Positions 36,070 through 45,666 of a stretch of 64,000 bases of DNA are shown one piece after another. The DNA comes from Sphingomonas sp. BGYR3. GTDB taxonomy: Bacteria > Pseudomonadota > Alphaproteobacteria > Sphingomonadales > Sphingomonadaceae. Both the position numbers and the translations under genes were made by a program. The stretch is from NCBI RefSeq assembly GCF_025153455.1, contig NZ_JANZNT010000001.1:2242001-2306000 (forward strand), in the 5' to 3' direction. Under the pieces are notes generated by a model, which saw nothing but the letters and a program-made list of their open reading frames with translations, made no database searches and had not been told where the DNA came from. Numbering within the stretch: position 1 is the stretch's first letter; the number at the start of each line of letters is the position of its first letter.

Positions 36070-37042
36070 AAGCTGGAAACTGACGCTGCCCTGTACCCGT
36101 GCCGAGGCAGAGGCGATTGACGCCGATCTGGGCGCGCTGGCCATGCTGGAGCCGACGCCGGTGCTGATGACCAGCGAATCGGTTGAGGACGATCCCGACA
36201 GCTGGCGGATCGAGGCGTATTTCGAGGGCAAGCCCGACAAGGCGGCGATTGCCGCCGTCCTGGCGATGGCCCCAAGCGCGGCCGGGGCAAAGCCGGTGCT
36301 GGAGCGGCTGGACGATGCCGACTGGGTGACGATGAGCCAGTCGGGCATCGAGCCGGTGCAGGCCGGCCGGTTCTATGTCCACACCGACACCAACAAGGGC
36401 AATGTGCCGGCGGGCGCCGTGCCGTTCATGATCCCGGCGGGCCTCGCGTTCGGCACGGGCACGCACGAGACGACCAGTGGCTGCCTGATGATGCTGGACG
36501 ATCTGAAGCGGGCGGGCGCGCGGTTCCGGCATGTGGTGGATGTGGGAACGGGCACCGGCCTGCTCGCCTTTGCCGCGATGCACCTGTGGCCGACGGCGCA
36601 GGCGACCGCATCGGACATCGACCCCATGTCGATCGAGGTGACGCGCGACAATGCGCTGGCCAATGGCGTGGCGCTGGGCCGGGGCAAGGGGACGCTGGCG
36701 CTGGCCGTCGCGCCGGGGCTGGAGCATCCCATGCTGATCGCCCGCGCGCCCTATGACCTGGCCATCGCCAACATCCTGGCCGGGCCGCTGATCGACCTGG
36801 CCCCGACGCTGTGCGCCGCGGTTGCGCCGGGCGGGACGCTGATCCTGGCGGGGCTGCTGGATACGCAGGCAGAGGCGGTGATCCGCGCCTATCGGCGGCA
36901 GGGGATGCGGCTGGCCGGACGGATCGACCGGGGCCAGTGGCCGACGCTGCGCCTGGTCCGCCGCCACCGGTTCGGGGCGGACCGGACCACCCGGCCGGGG
37001 CCAAGGGTGCCCAGCCCGGCGCCCGGTTTCGGAAGCTGGTGA
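36059..37042 (+). CDS. prmA: Ribosomal protein L11 methyltransferase
   Basis: PrmA trimethylates ribosomal protein L11 using S-adenosylmethionine. It has an N-terminal L11-recognition domain (about residues 1-110), AFGTGTHETTSGCLMMLDDL, SAM motif I HVVDVGTGTGLLAFAAM, and DLAIANILAGPLIDLAP with the catalytic-region NIL. The length is 327 residues. The last 25 residues (RTTRPGPRVPSPAPGFGSW) are a Pro/Gly-rich extension not usual for the family. The start overlaps the upstream SDR. Confidence 0.93.
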   Translation: MSAESWKLTLPCTRAEAEAIDADLGALAMLEPTPVLMTSESVEDDPDSWRIEAYFEGKPDKAAIAAVLAMAPSAAGAKPVLERLDDADWVTMSQSGIEPVQAGRFYVHTDTNKGNVPAGAVPFMIPAGLAFGTGTHETTSGCLMMLDDLKRAGARFRHVVDVGTGTGLLAFAAMHLWPTAQATASDIDPMSIEVTRDNALANGVALGRGKGTLALAVAPGLEHPMLIARAPYDLAIANILAGPLIDLAPTLCAAVAPGGTLILAGLLDTQAEAVIRAYRRQGMRLAGRIDRGQWPTLRLVRRHRFGADRTTRPGPRVPSPAPGFGSW

Positions 37043-37051
37043 TCCGGCCGG

Positions 37052-37918
37052 TTACGCCTTGCTGAGCGCGTAGGCCTGTGTCCCGCGGGTGAGGACGTCG
37101 TCGCCCGCAACGATCGCGTCCACCGGATGCGATGGCAGGGGCAGGATTTCGTCATAAAGCGGGGCGAAATCGGTTTCGACGGTCTGGCGCAGCAGTTCGT
37201 CAAAACTGGGGATGACGAAATAGCTCTGCTGGAAATCGTCGATCCGGTAATCGGTGCGCATCACCCGTTTCATGTCGAACCGGATGCGGTTGGGGCTGTC
37301 GCTATCCAGCGCGAACACGCTTTCGGCCGAGCTGGACACGATGCCGGAGCCATAGATGCGAAGGCCGTCCGCTTCCTCGATCAGGCCGAATTCGACCGTG
37401 TACCAGTAAAGCCGCGCCAGCTGCTTGAGTGCGCCAAGCTTGAGCGCGCGCAGCCCGCCCCGGCCATAGGCGGCAAGATAATCGGCGAACACCGGATCGG
37501 CGAGCATCGGCACATGGCCGAACACGTCGTGGAACACGTCCGGTTCCTGAAGATAATCGAGCTGGTCCGGGCGGCGGATGAAATTGCCGGCGACGAAGCG
37601 GCGATTCGCCATGTGGTCGAAGAACACGTCGTCGGGCACCAGCCCCGGCACGGCGACGACCCGCCATCCGGTCAGCGCCTCAAGCCGGTCGGACAATTCC
37701 TCGAAATTCGGAATGCCGCGTTCGGACAGGCGCAGCGCGTCCAGTCCGCGCAGGAATGCGGCACTGGCCCGGCCGGGCAGCAGCTTCATCTGCCGCTCAT
37801 ACAGCGTATCCCACACCGCATGTTCCGCGGGGGTGAAGGATTCCCAATCCTGCGGGATCGTCCAGTCGGGATTTGCCCCGGCCGGCGGACGATCAAGAAC
37901 GTGCGTTTCATCAACCAT
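37052..37918 (-). CDS. phhA: Phenylalanine 4-monooxygenase
   Basis: This is a non-heme iron, tetrahydrobiopterin-dependent enzyme that converts phenylalanine to tyrosine. The iron ligands are the two His of DVFHDVFGHVPML and the Glu of YWYTVEFGLIEEADG. The pterin-site stretch FFDHMANRRFVAGNFIR and GIVSSSAESVFAL also fit the family. The length is 288 residues from MVDETHVLDRP. An open frame runs 58 codons further upstream, but it is antisense to the next gene. It is convergent with prmA. Confidence 0.95.
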   Translation of the reverse strand: MVDETHVLDRPPAGANPDWTIPQDWESFTPAEHAVWDTLYERQMKLLPGRASAAFLRGLDALRLSERGIPNFEELSDRLEALTGWRVVAVPGLVPDDVFFDHMANRRFVAGNFIRRPDQLDYLQEPDVFHDVFGHVPMLADPVFADYLAAYGRGGLRALKLGALKQLARLYWYTVEFGLIEEADGLRIYGSGIVSSSAESVFALDSDSPNRIRFDMKRVMRTDYRIDDFQQSYFVIPSFDELLRQTVETDFAPLYDEILPLPSHPVDAIVAGDDVLTRGTQAYALSKA

Positions 37919-37943
37919 GACGTTGCTATAGCATAGCCAGCGG

Positions 37944-38615
37944 ATGACCCGAAACCGTGCCCGCATCCGCCGCCTGATCCTGGCCATCGCCGCGATTCCC
38001 GCGCTGGTCGTGCTGTATGTCATCGCCGGGACGATCGGCGGCATGATCCCGGCCAATGCCGGCTGGCAGCCGCCGGACGACGGCATCACCATCTATATCG
38101 AGGATAATGGCGTTCATGCCGGGATCGTGGTGCCCAAGGTTGCAGCCGGGATCGACTGGCGGCCGCTGGCCCCGGCAGCGGCGCTGCGCGATCCGAGGAT
38201 GGCCGGGCATGGCTGGCTGGCCATCGGATGGGGCGAGCGCGGTTTTTATCAGGATACGCCGACCTGGGCCGATGTGCGCATTGGCACCATCCTGAACGCC
38301 GCCATCGGCAGCGATGCGACCGTCATCCATGTCCAGCACCTGCCCCGCCCGGTCCCCGGCCCGTCGGTGCGCGCCGTCACGCTGCGCCCGGAGGAATATC
38401 GGCGGCTGGCCATGTTCATCCGTGCCGGCTGGGCGCAGCCGGGCGGGGCGGGGCGGCCGGGGCATTTCCGGTCGGACAGTTTCTTTGACGGGCGCGGCCG
38501 ATATTCCGCGGTCCATACCTGTAACGCCTGGGTGGGGGAGGCGCTGCGCGCTGCGGGCGTTCGGGTGGGGCGTTGGACGCCGTTCACCTGGACCGTGGTA
38601 GCGCAGTTGCCATGA
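37944..38615 (+). CDS. TIGR02117-family (DUF2459-like) membrane-anchored protein, 223 aa
   Basis: An N-terminal helix (ILAIAAIPALVVLYVIAGTI) anchors a periplasmic domain with YIEDNGVHAGIVVP, WLAIGWGERGFYQDTPTW, FFDGRGRYSAVHTCNAWVGE and a final VGRWTPFTWTVVAQL. The His and Cys/Asn positions (NGVHAG, HTCNAW) suggest a papain-like or NlpC-like hydrolase fold, though activity is not shown. It overlaps the next gene (ATGA), so they are coupled. It is common in sphingomonads; function is unknown. Confidence 0.85.
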   Translation: MTRNRARIRRLILAIAAIPALVVLYVIAGTIGGMIPANAGWQPPDDGITIYIEDNGVHAGIVVPKVAAGIDWRPLAPAAALRDPRMAGHGWLAIGWGERGFYQDTPTWADVRIGTILNAAIGSDATVIHVQHLPRPVPGPSVRAVTLRPEEYRRLAMFIRAGWAQPGGAGRPGHFRSDSFFDGRGRYSAVHTCNAWVGEALRAAGVRVGRWTPFTWTVVAQLP

Positions 38616-39313
38616 GCATCGACACGCCGCCCCCCGCCCTGTTGTTCGCCGTCGAGCCGGCACGCGCGCTGATCGGCCTGACCGAACTGGCGGTGCGCTG
38701 GCGATCCTTGCCCATGGATCGGGTGGGGCGCGGCCGCCCCGTCATGTTGCTGCCCGGCCTGGCCAACAATGATGCGTCGAGCACCATCCTGAAACGCTAT
38801 CTGCTGCGGCTGGGCTATCGGGCGGAGGGATGGGGGCTTGGCGTCAATCGCGGCGTGCCGACGGTCGGCGCCGATCTGGGCCGGCTGATCGGCCGGGTTG
38901 AGGCGATGTCGGCGGCGGCGGGCGGACAGAAGGTCGCGCTGGTCGGCACCAGCCTGGGCGGCATCCTGTCGCGGCTCGTCGCGCATCGGCGGCCCGATCT
39001 GGTGTCCCGCGTGGTGACGATCAGCTCCCCCTTCGCCGGGCCGGGGCGGGCGACGAATGTCTGGCGCGTCTATGAACTGCTGGCCGGGGAAAAGATCGAC
39101 GATCCGCAGGTGCGCGACCGGCTGGCCGAGGCGGTGCGGCCGTTGCCGGTGCCATCCACGGCGATCTGGAGCCGCAGCGACGGTTTCGTTCAGGGGATGA
39201 ACTGCGTGACTGCCGATGATCCGAATTGCCGCGCGGTCGAGGTGCGATCCAGCCATTTGCTGGTCCAGTGCCGCGCCGCGGTGCTGCGCGCGGTGGCCGA
39301 GGGGCTGGCCTGA
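38612..39313 (+). CDS. Alpha/beta hydrolase, 233 aa
   Basis: A lipase-like alpha/beta hydrolase: oxyanion-region MLLPGLANNDASSTIL, the nucleophile elbow ALVGTSLGGILSRLVA, strand VVTISSPFAG, and a candidate acid and His near AIWSRSDGFVQG and VEVRSSHLLVQ. The ATG at 38612 overlaps the stop of the TIGR02117 gene. The substrate may be lipid or polyester, but the sequence does not say. There is no signal peptide. Confidence 0.85.
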   Translation: MSIDTPPPALLFAVEPARALIGLTELAVRWRSLPMDRVGRGRPVMLLPGLANNDASSTILKRYLLRLGYRAEGWGLGVNRGVPTVGADLGRLIGRVEAMSAAAGGQKVALVGTSLGGILSRLVAHRRPDLVSRVVTISSPFAGPGRATNVWRVYELLAGEKIDDPQVRDRLAEAVRPLPVPSTAIWSRSDGFVQGMNCVTADDPNCRAVEVRSSHLLVQCRAAVLRAVAEGLA

Positions 39314-39332
39314 ACCCGCCGCTTAGCCGGGG

Positions 39333-39617
39333 TCAGTCCGGCCGGCTGGCGACATAGCCGTCATAGGGGCGACATTCGTCGGGCCGTTTCCGGCACGCCT
39401 TTTCCCAGGCGCGGCGTTCCTTGCCCTCGCGTGCTTCGCGCTTGCGCATTTCGCGGCCGTAATTGCGGTCGGCCTCGTCCTGGCTGGTCGTGGTCCAGTC
39501 GACGACCTGAGCGCCGGCACGCACCGGTGCGGTGACGATATCGGCGGCGGTCTTGACGATGCAGCCGGTCACCAGCGGCAGGACGAGCAGGGGGGCGAGA
39601 CTGGCGGCAAGCCGCAT
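39333..39617 (-). CDS. Small lipoprotein, 94 aa
   Basis: A lipoprotein signal (MRLAASLAPLLVLPLVTGC) with lipobox VTGC gives acylation at Cys19. The mature part has a short hydrophobic stretch (AADIVTAPVRAGAQVVDW) and a highly charged C-terminus (REMRKREAREGKERRAWEKAC) with three Cys. It lies 5 bases after the glycerophosphodiesterase on the same strand, so it is probably cotranscribed. The family is common in sphingomonads; the function is unknown. Confidence 0.8.
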   Translation of the reverse strand: MRLAASLAPLLVLPLVTGCIVKTAADIVTAPVRAGAQVVDWTTTSQDEADRNYGREMRKREAREGKERRAWEKACRKRPDECRPYDGYVASRPD

Positions 39618-39622
39618 GGCGA

Positions 39623-40702
39623 TTACTCCGACGGGCGGTCGCGGGCGGCGACGGCGATGCCGGGATGATCGCTGAAAACACCGTCCACGCCAAGGTCCAG
39701 AAAACGGCGCACTTCCCGGTCCAGATGCCCGCGATCGGCCGGACCGCCGACCTTGAGCGAGGGCGGCAGGAAATAGCTTTCGGCACGGAAGGTCCAGGGA
39801 TGGAGTTTCAGTCCGGCGGCGTGTGCATCGGCGACCAGCGTCGTCGCGGGACCGTCTCCGGGCTGGATCATCGCCTTCTCCGGGCCGATTCCGGCGGCAT
39901 AGGCGGCAATGGCGCGCAGGCCATCGGGCGTCGCCATCGCGGCATAGCTGGTCGCGGCGCCATCGGCCGGGCCACCGGTTGACGCCATCAGCTGAATGAG
40001 CGGGACGGGGGTCAGCGTATGCAGCCGTTTCAGATTGTCGACCTCGAACGACTGAATGAAAACCGGCGCATCGGCCCGGTTCCAGCCCGCCGCCTGAAGC
40101 GCGGCGACCAGTTTTTCCTCCAGCGGCAGGCCGATGGCGCGGAAATAGGTGGGGTGCTTGGTTTCGGGATAGATGCCGATGGTGCGCCCCGTTTCGGCCG
40201 AACGCCGTTTGGCCAGCGCGATCACTTCCTCGATCGTCGGAACGGCAAACTGCCCGTCATAGCGGGTGTTGGCCGGGCGCAGTTGCGGCAGGCGCTCATT
40301 CGCGCGCAGCGTCCTGAGTTCGGCCAGCGTGAAATCCTCGGTAAACCAGCCGGTCTGCGTCTCTCCGTCGATGGTCTTTGTCTTTTTCCGCGCGGCAAAT
40401 TCGGGATGCGCGGCAACATCGGTAGTGTCGGTGATGTTGTTTTCGTGCCGCGCAACCAGATGTCCGTCCCGGGTCGGCACCAGATCGGGTTCGATAAAAT
40501 CCGCGCCCTGATCAATGGCCAGATCATAGGCGGCAAGCGTGTGTTCGGGCCGGTCGCCACTGGCGCCGCGATGTGCGATGACGATGGGGCGGGCGGCGGC
40601 GGTGTGGTCGGCGGTGAGGGGCGCAGGGCTCGACATGGCGGCATCCTGTCCCATCGCACAGGCCGATGCCAGCAGGGCGAACAGGATCATGGCGGTGCGC
40701 AT
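39623..40702 (-). CDS. Glycerophosphodiester phosphodiesterase, lipoprotein-type, 359 aa
   Basis: This hydrolyses glycerophosphodiesters to glycerol-3-phosphate. It has the GDPD signature IAHRGASGDRPEHTLAAYDL (metal/catalytic His and Glu), DFIEPDLVPTRDGHLVARH, and IGIYPETKHPTYF. The N-terminus is a lipoprotein-like signal with LASAC at about residues 12-16, so it is periplasmic and probably membrane-tethered, as in GlpQ-like enzymes. The start is ATG 40702; a TTG two codons earlier is possible. Confidence 0.92.
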   Translation of the reverse strand: MRTAMILFALLASACAMGQDAAMSSPAPLTADHTAAARPIVIAHRGASGDRPEHTLAAYDLAIDQGADFIEPDLVPTRDGHLVARHENNITDTTDVAAHPEFAARKKTKTIDGETQTGWFTEDFTLAELRTLRANERLPQLRPANTRYDGQFAVPTIEEVIALAKRRSAETGRTIGIYPETKHPTYFRAIGLPLEEKLVAALQAAGWNRADAPVFIQSFEVDNLKRLHTLTPVPLIQLMASTGGPADGAATSYAAMATPDGLRAIAAYAAGIGPEKAMIQPGDGPATTLVADAHAAGLKLHPWTFRAESYFLPPSLKVGGPADRGHLDREVRRFLDLGVDGVFSDHPGIAVAARDRPSE

Positions 40703-40769
40703 CGTCAAATCTTTCCCCTTCTCGTCGAGCCGCCCAGCGGATAGCCGTCAATTATGACAGGATGGAGCG

Positions 40770-41696
40770 ATGATGGCCGATCATGACCGCGTGATCGATG
40801 CGGCCCTTGGCTGGGCGGGCCAGCCCTGTGCGCTGGCCACGGTTATCTCCACCTGGGGTTCGGCGCCGCGGCCACGCGGCAGTCAGCTGATCGTTCATGC
40901 CGATGGCCGCTTTGCCGGTTCGGTTTCGGGCGGCTGTGTGGAGGCGGATATCCTGACGCTGGCGGGCGAGGTGATGCAGACCGGGCGGGCGCAGCTGCGC
41001 CGCTATGGCGTCGCTGATGCTGCGGCATGGGAGGTCGGCCTGCCCTGTGGCGGAGAGATCGAGGTGCTGGTGCAGCCGGTATCGGACAGCGGGTTTCCGC
41101 CCGACCTGTTCCCGCGAATCGAGGCCGCGCGGGCGGCCGGGCGATCGATCACGATTGTCACCGACCTTGAATCCGGCATCAGCCGGGAGGAAGCGGCGGC
41201 CGAACCGGGCGGCTTTGCCAATCGCTATGACCCGCCACGCCGGTTGTTCGTCATCGGCGCGGTACAGATCGCGCAGGCGCTGACCGGGATTGCGCGCGAA
41301 CTGGACGTGGCGGTGCGGGTCATCGATCCGCGCGGCCGGTTCCTGACGGCGGAGCGGTTTCCCGGCGTCGTGCTGGACGATCGCTGGCCGGACGAGGCGC
41401 TGGCCGAGCTGCGCCCGGATGCGGCCAGCGCGGTCGTGACGCTGAGCCATGATCCCAAGATCGACGACCCGGCGCTGATCGCGGCACTGAGGGCGGAAAC
41501 CGGCTATGTCGCGGCGCTGGGATCGCGCAGGAGCCATGCGGCGCGGCTGGAGCGGCTGGACGCGGCGGGGCTGGACGCGGCGCAGCTGGCCCGGATTCAG
41601 GGGCCGGCGGGGCTGGATATCGGCGCCATCGGCCCGTCCGAAATCGCGCTGTCGGTCGCGGCGGGCATGGTGCGTGCCTGGCGTGCCGGTGCCTGA
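40770..41696 (+). CDS. XdhC/CoxI-family protein, 308 aa
   Basis: This handles molybdenum cofactor delivery or sulfuration for xanthine dehydrogenase-type enzymes. It has the N-terminal ALATVISTWGSAPRPRGSQ, GSVSGGCVEADIL, a Rossmann-like second domain LFVIGAVQIAQALTGIA, AALGSRRSHAARLERL and DIGAIGPSEIALSVAAGMV. All are family hallmarks. It is followed directly, with slight overlap, by a MobA-like nucleotidyltransferase. No xanthine dehydrogenase genes are in the window, so the client enzyme is elsewhere. Confidence 0.92.
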   Translation: MMADHDRVIDAALGWAGQPCALATVISTWGSAPRPRGSQLIVHADGRFAGSVSGGCVEADILTLAGEVMQTGRAQLRRYGVADAAAWEVGLPCGGEIEVLVQPVSDSGFPPDLFPRIEAARAAGRSITIVTDLESGISREEAAAEPGGFANRYDPPRRLFVIGAVQIAQALTGIARELDVAVRVIDPRGRFLTAERFPGVVLDDRWPDEALAELRPDAASAVVTLSHDPKIDDPALIAALRAETGYVAALGSRRSHAARLERLDAAGLDAAQLARIQGPAGLDIGAIGPSEIALSVAAGMVRAWRAGA

Positions 41697-42258
41697 TCCC
41701 CGCATCGCGAACAGCGCGCTGATCCTGTTGGCGGCGGGATTGTCGCAGCGGTTCGGCGCGGCGGACAAGCTGACCGCGATGCTGGAGGGCAGGCCGCTGA
41801 TCCGGCACGCTGCCGACCGGCTGGGTGCCATGCCCTTTGGCTGGCGGATCGCGGTAACGGGGCATCCGGTGCCCGTGCTGCCCGGATGGCGATGCGTTCC
41901 CAATCCCGAGCCGGCGGCGGGGCAGGGGCGGTCGCTGGCGATCGGCGTGGCAGAAGCGGACACGCTGGGGGCAGAGGCGGTGGTCATCGCGCTGGCCGAT
42001 ATGCCGCGCGTGACGGCGGCGCAGGTCGAGGCGCTGTTCAGCGTGCTGGACGAACGCGGGATGGCCGCCATGGCGGGGCCGGGCGGGCCGATGCCGCCCG
42101 CCCTGTTCACCCGTCCGCATTTCGCGGCGCTGACCCGGCTGTCCGGCGATCGCGGCGGGCGGGCATTGCTGGCCGATGCGGCGCTGGTGACCGCGCCGCC
42201 CGCCACATTGGTGGATGTGGACACGCCCGAGGCGCTGGCCCGGCTGTCCGCGCCTTGA
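41683..42258 (+). CDS. MobA/MocA-like nucleotidyltransferase, about 192 aa
   Basis: This molybdopterin cytidylyl/guanylyl-transferase-like protein has the nucleotide motif ALILLAAGLSQRFGAADKL, the NPEPAAGQGRSLAIGV stretch and VVIALADMPRVTAAQVEAL with the Asp for metal. The start is a GTG at 41683 or 41689 overlapping the xdhC stop; no ATG is available. Pairing with XdhC suggests making the cytosine dinucleotide form of the cofactor for a hydroxylase encoded elsewhere. Confidence 0.85.
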   Translation: MPVPDPRIANSALILLAAGLSQRFGAADKLTAMLEGRPLIRHAADRLGAMPFGWRIAVTGHPVPVLPGWRCVPNPEPAAGQGRSLAIGVAEADTLGAEAVVIALADMPRVTAAQVEALFSVLDERGMAAMAGPGGPMPPALFTRPHFAALTRLSGDRGGRALLADAALVTAPPATLVDVDTPEALARLSAP

Positions 42259-42261
42259 CCG

Positions 42262-43469
<1,208 letters not shown>

Positions 43470-43470
<1 letters not shown>

Positions 43471-44210
43471 CAGTGCGCGACCTCTGCCCCCGCCACGCGG
43501 CCGCTTTCGATCCGTTCCACCAGCCCGTCCTTGAAGTGAACGATGGTGCGGGCGAAGGCGGCCATGTCGGGTTCGTGCGTCACCATCAGCACGGTGATGC
43601 CGCGTTCGCGGTTCAGCCGGCTGAGCAGTTCCATGATTTCGACCGAGCGTTCGCTGTCGAGGTTGCCGGTCGGCTCGTCAGCCAGCAGCACGTCGGGATT
43701 GGTCACGATGGCGCGGGCGATGGCAACGCGCTGTTGCTGACCGCCGGACAGTTCGGCGGGGGTGTTTTTCCACCAGTTGGTGAGGCCGACCTGTTCCAGC
43801 GCGGCCATGCCGGCATCGCGGCGGCTTTTCCGGTCATCGCCGCGATACAGCAGAGGCAGCTCGACATTTTCAAGCGCGCTGGTGCGGGCGAGCAGATTGA
43901 AGCCCTGAAACACGAAGCCCAGATATTTGCGGCGCAGCAGTGCCCGCTGATCCCGGTCGAGCTGTTCGACATGCACGCCCTTGAACAGAAACTCGCCGCT
44001 GGACGGCACGTCCAGGCAGCCGAGCATGTTCATCGTCGTCGATTTGCCCGATCCCGACGGTCCCATGACGGCGACGAAATCGCCCTGCGCAATGTCGAGA
44101 TCCACGCCCTTCAGCGCCTGAAACGCCGTCGGGCCGACGCCATAGGTCTTGGTCACGCCGCGCAGGCGGATGATGGGATCGGCCATCGGGGCGGGGGGAT
44201 TACTGGCCAC
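43470..44210 (-). CDS. ABC transporter ATP-binding protein (MacB/LolD-like), 246 aa
   Basis: Walker A is [20 protein letters not shown], the signature is [17 protein letters not shown] and Walker B is [15 protein letters not shown], with an H-loop His in [14 protein letters not shown]. It overlaps the permease by one base. An alternative start eight codons in ([10 protein letters not shown]) would avoid the overlap with the adaptor gene. It energises the MacA-like exporter. Confidence 0.93.
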
Positions 44211-45666
44211 GCTGGCCCCCGCCGCCCTGACGCTGGCCCCCGCCTGCGCCGCCCGCGCCGCCGGCCCCGCCGCCCTGACGCTGGCCGCTGCCGCCCGATG
44301 CGGCCGATTGCTGCCCGCTGGCCAATTGGCCGACGATCACCTTCATCCCGGGGCGAAGGCCGCCGCCGGTCACCTGGGTCACCTGACCATTGGTGTCGCC
44401 GGTCGTGATCTGGATCGCCTGCGGCTTGCCGTCCTGGCCAAGCACATAGACCGTCTGTTGCGAGCCGCGACCGATCGTCGCGCTTTTTTCGGCGGTATTG
44501 CCGCCAAAGCGCCGCCCGCGCGGCACCAGCGCACCGGCAACACCGCCGCCCGCCTGACCCGCCGCCGCCTGGGCATCGGCCGTCTGCGGCGTGAAGCGGA
44601 GCGCGGCATTTGGAACCAGCAGGACGTTCGATGCCTCGTTCGTCACGATTTCGGCGGTTGCGGTCATGCCCGGGCGCAGCCGCTGCCTGGCATTGGCGAC
44701 GGTCAGCACAGCGGCATAGGAGACAACCTGATTGGCGGTGGTCGTCGTGCTGGTCGTGCTGCCGCTGGCCGCTTCCTGCGCGGACAGGTTGGAGCCGACA
44801 TCGACGCGCGTGATCGTTGCCGGGAAGCGTTCGCCGGGGAAGGCATCGACGGCAAAGGTCGCGCGCTGCCCTTCCTTCACCTCGCCCACATCCGCCTCGT
44901 CGATGGCGACTTCCAGCTTCATGGCGCTGAGATCTTCGGCGATGACGAACAGGGTGGGGGTGTTGAACGATGCGGCGACGGTCTGACCCGGATCGACCTG
45001 ACGCGCCAGAACGACGCCGTTGACGGGGCTGCGGATGACGGCGCGCTCGCGCTGGGTCTGGCTGCTGGACAGCTGGGCGCGGGCGGCGACGACATTGGCC
45101 TCTGCCACGCGCAGCGCGGCGGCGGCGCGGGCAACGGCAGCGCGCGCGGTATCCAGTTCGGTCTTGGCGGGCACGCGGCCCTGCGACAGGCGGCTCACTT
45201 CCTCAAACCGGGCGAGCGTCGCCTGGCTTTCGGTCAGGGTGGCGCGCGCCTGCGCAACCTGTGCCTGATTGGCGGCAAGCTGTGCCTGACCCTGCTTGAT
45301 CTGGTCATCCAGCTGTTCCGGATCGATCAGCGCCAGCGCCTGGCCCGCCGTCACCCGGTCGTTCACGTCCACGACGACTTCGGTGACCAGGCCCGACAGC
45401 TGCGACCCGACCGTCACCTGATTGGTCGGGGCCAGTTTGCCGGTGGCCGATACCGTCACCTGAAAATCGCCCTGCCGCACATCGGCGGTGGTGTATTGCG
45501 GGCCCTGATCCCCCTGCATCGCCTTTGTCCCGGCGATGCCCAGCAGGATGACGCCGATGACGATCAGCGGCCATTTGATCCACGGTTTGTCCAGCACGCG
45601 GCGCCAGCCGGGCTTGCGATCGGCACCGAGAAAGCTGTCGAGATCGGGCGTGGTCGGATTTGCCAT
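44200..45666 (-). CDS. MacA-like periplasmic adaptor (HlyD family), 488 aa
   Basis: An N-terminal helix (WPLIVIGVILLGIAGTKAM) is followed by a lipoyl-like half motif, a long alpha hairpin (about 95-200, GQAQLAANQAQVAQARATL), and a beta-barrel domain. A low-complexity Gly/Gln tail (GGGQRQGGGG) closes the protein. The tail has tandem GGQRQGG-type units that could be disordered or prone to length change. It overlaps the outer-membrane gene by one base and the ATPase by about 11, so the four genes are one operon. Confidence 0.9.
   Translation of the reverse strand: MANPTTPDLDSFLGADRKPGWRRVLDKPWIKWPLIVIGVILLGIAGTKAMQGDQGPQYTTADVRQGDFQVTVSATGKLAPTNQVTVGSQLSGLVTEVVVDVNDRVTAGQALALIDPEQLDDQIKQGQAQLAANQAQVAQARATLTESQATLARFEEVSRLSQGRVPAKTELDTARAAVARAAAALRVAEANVVAARAQLSSSQTQRERAVIRSPVNGVVLARQVDPGQTVAASFNTPTLFVIAEDLSAMKLEVAIDEADVGEVKEGQRATFAVDAFPGERFPATITRVDVGSNLSAQEAASGSTTSTTTTANQVVSYAAVLTVANARQRLRPGMTATAEIVTNEASNVLLVPNAALRFTPQTADAQAAAGQAGGGVAGALVPRGRRFGGNTAEKSATIGRGSQQTVYVLGQDGKPQAIQITTGDTNGQVTQVTGGGLRPGMKVIVGQLASGQQSAASGGSGQRQGGGAGGAGGAGGGQRQGGGGQRGQ

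Noticed and set aside
44200..44300. Gly/Gln tandem units in the MacA-like adaptor as a contingency repeat
   Set aside because: Unit lengths are multiples of three, so changes would not shift the frame, and the units are imperfect; only a flexible tail is supported.
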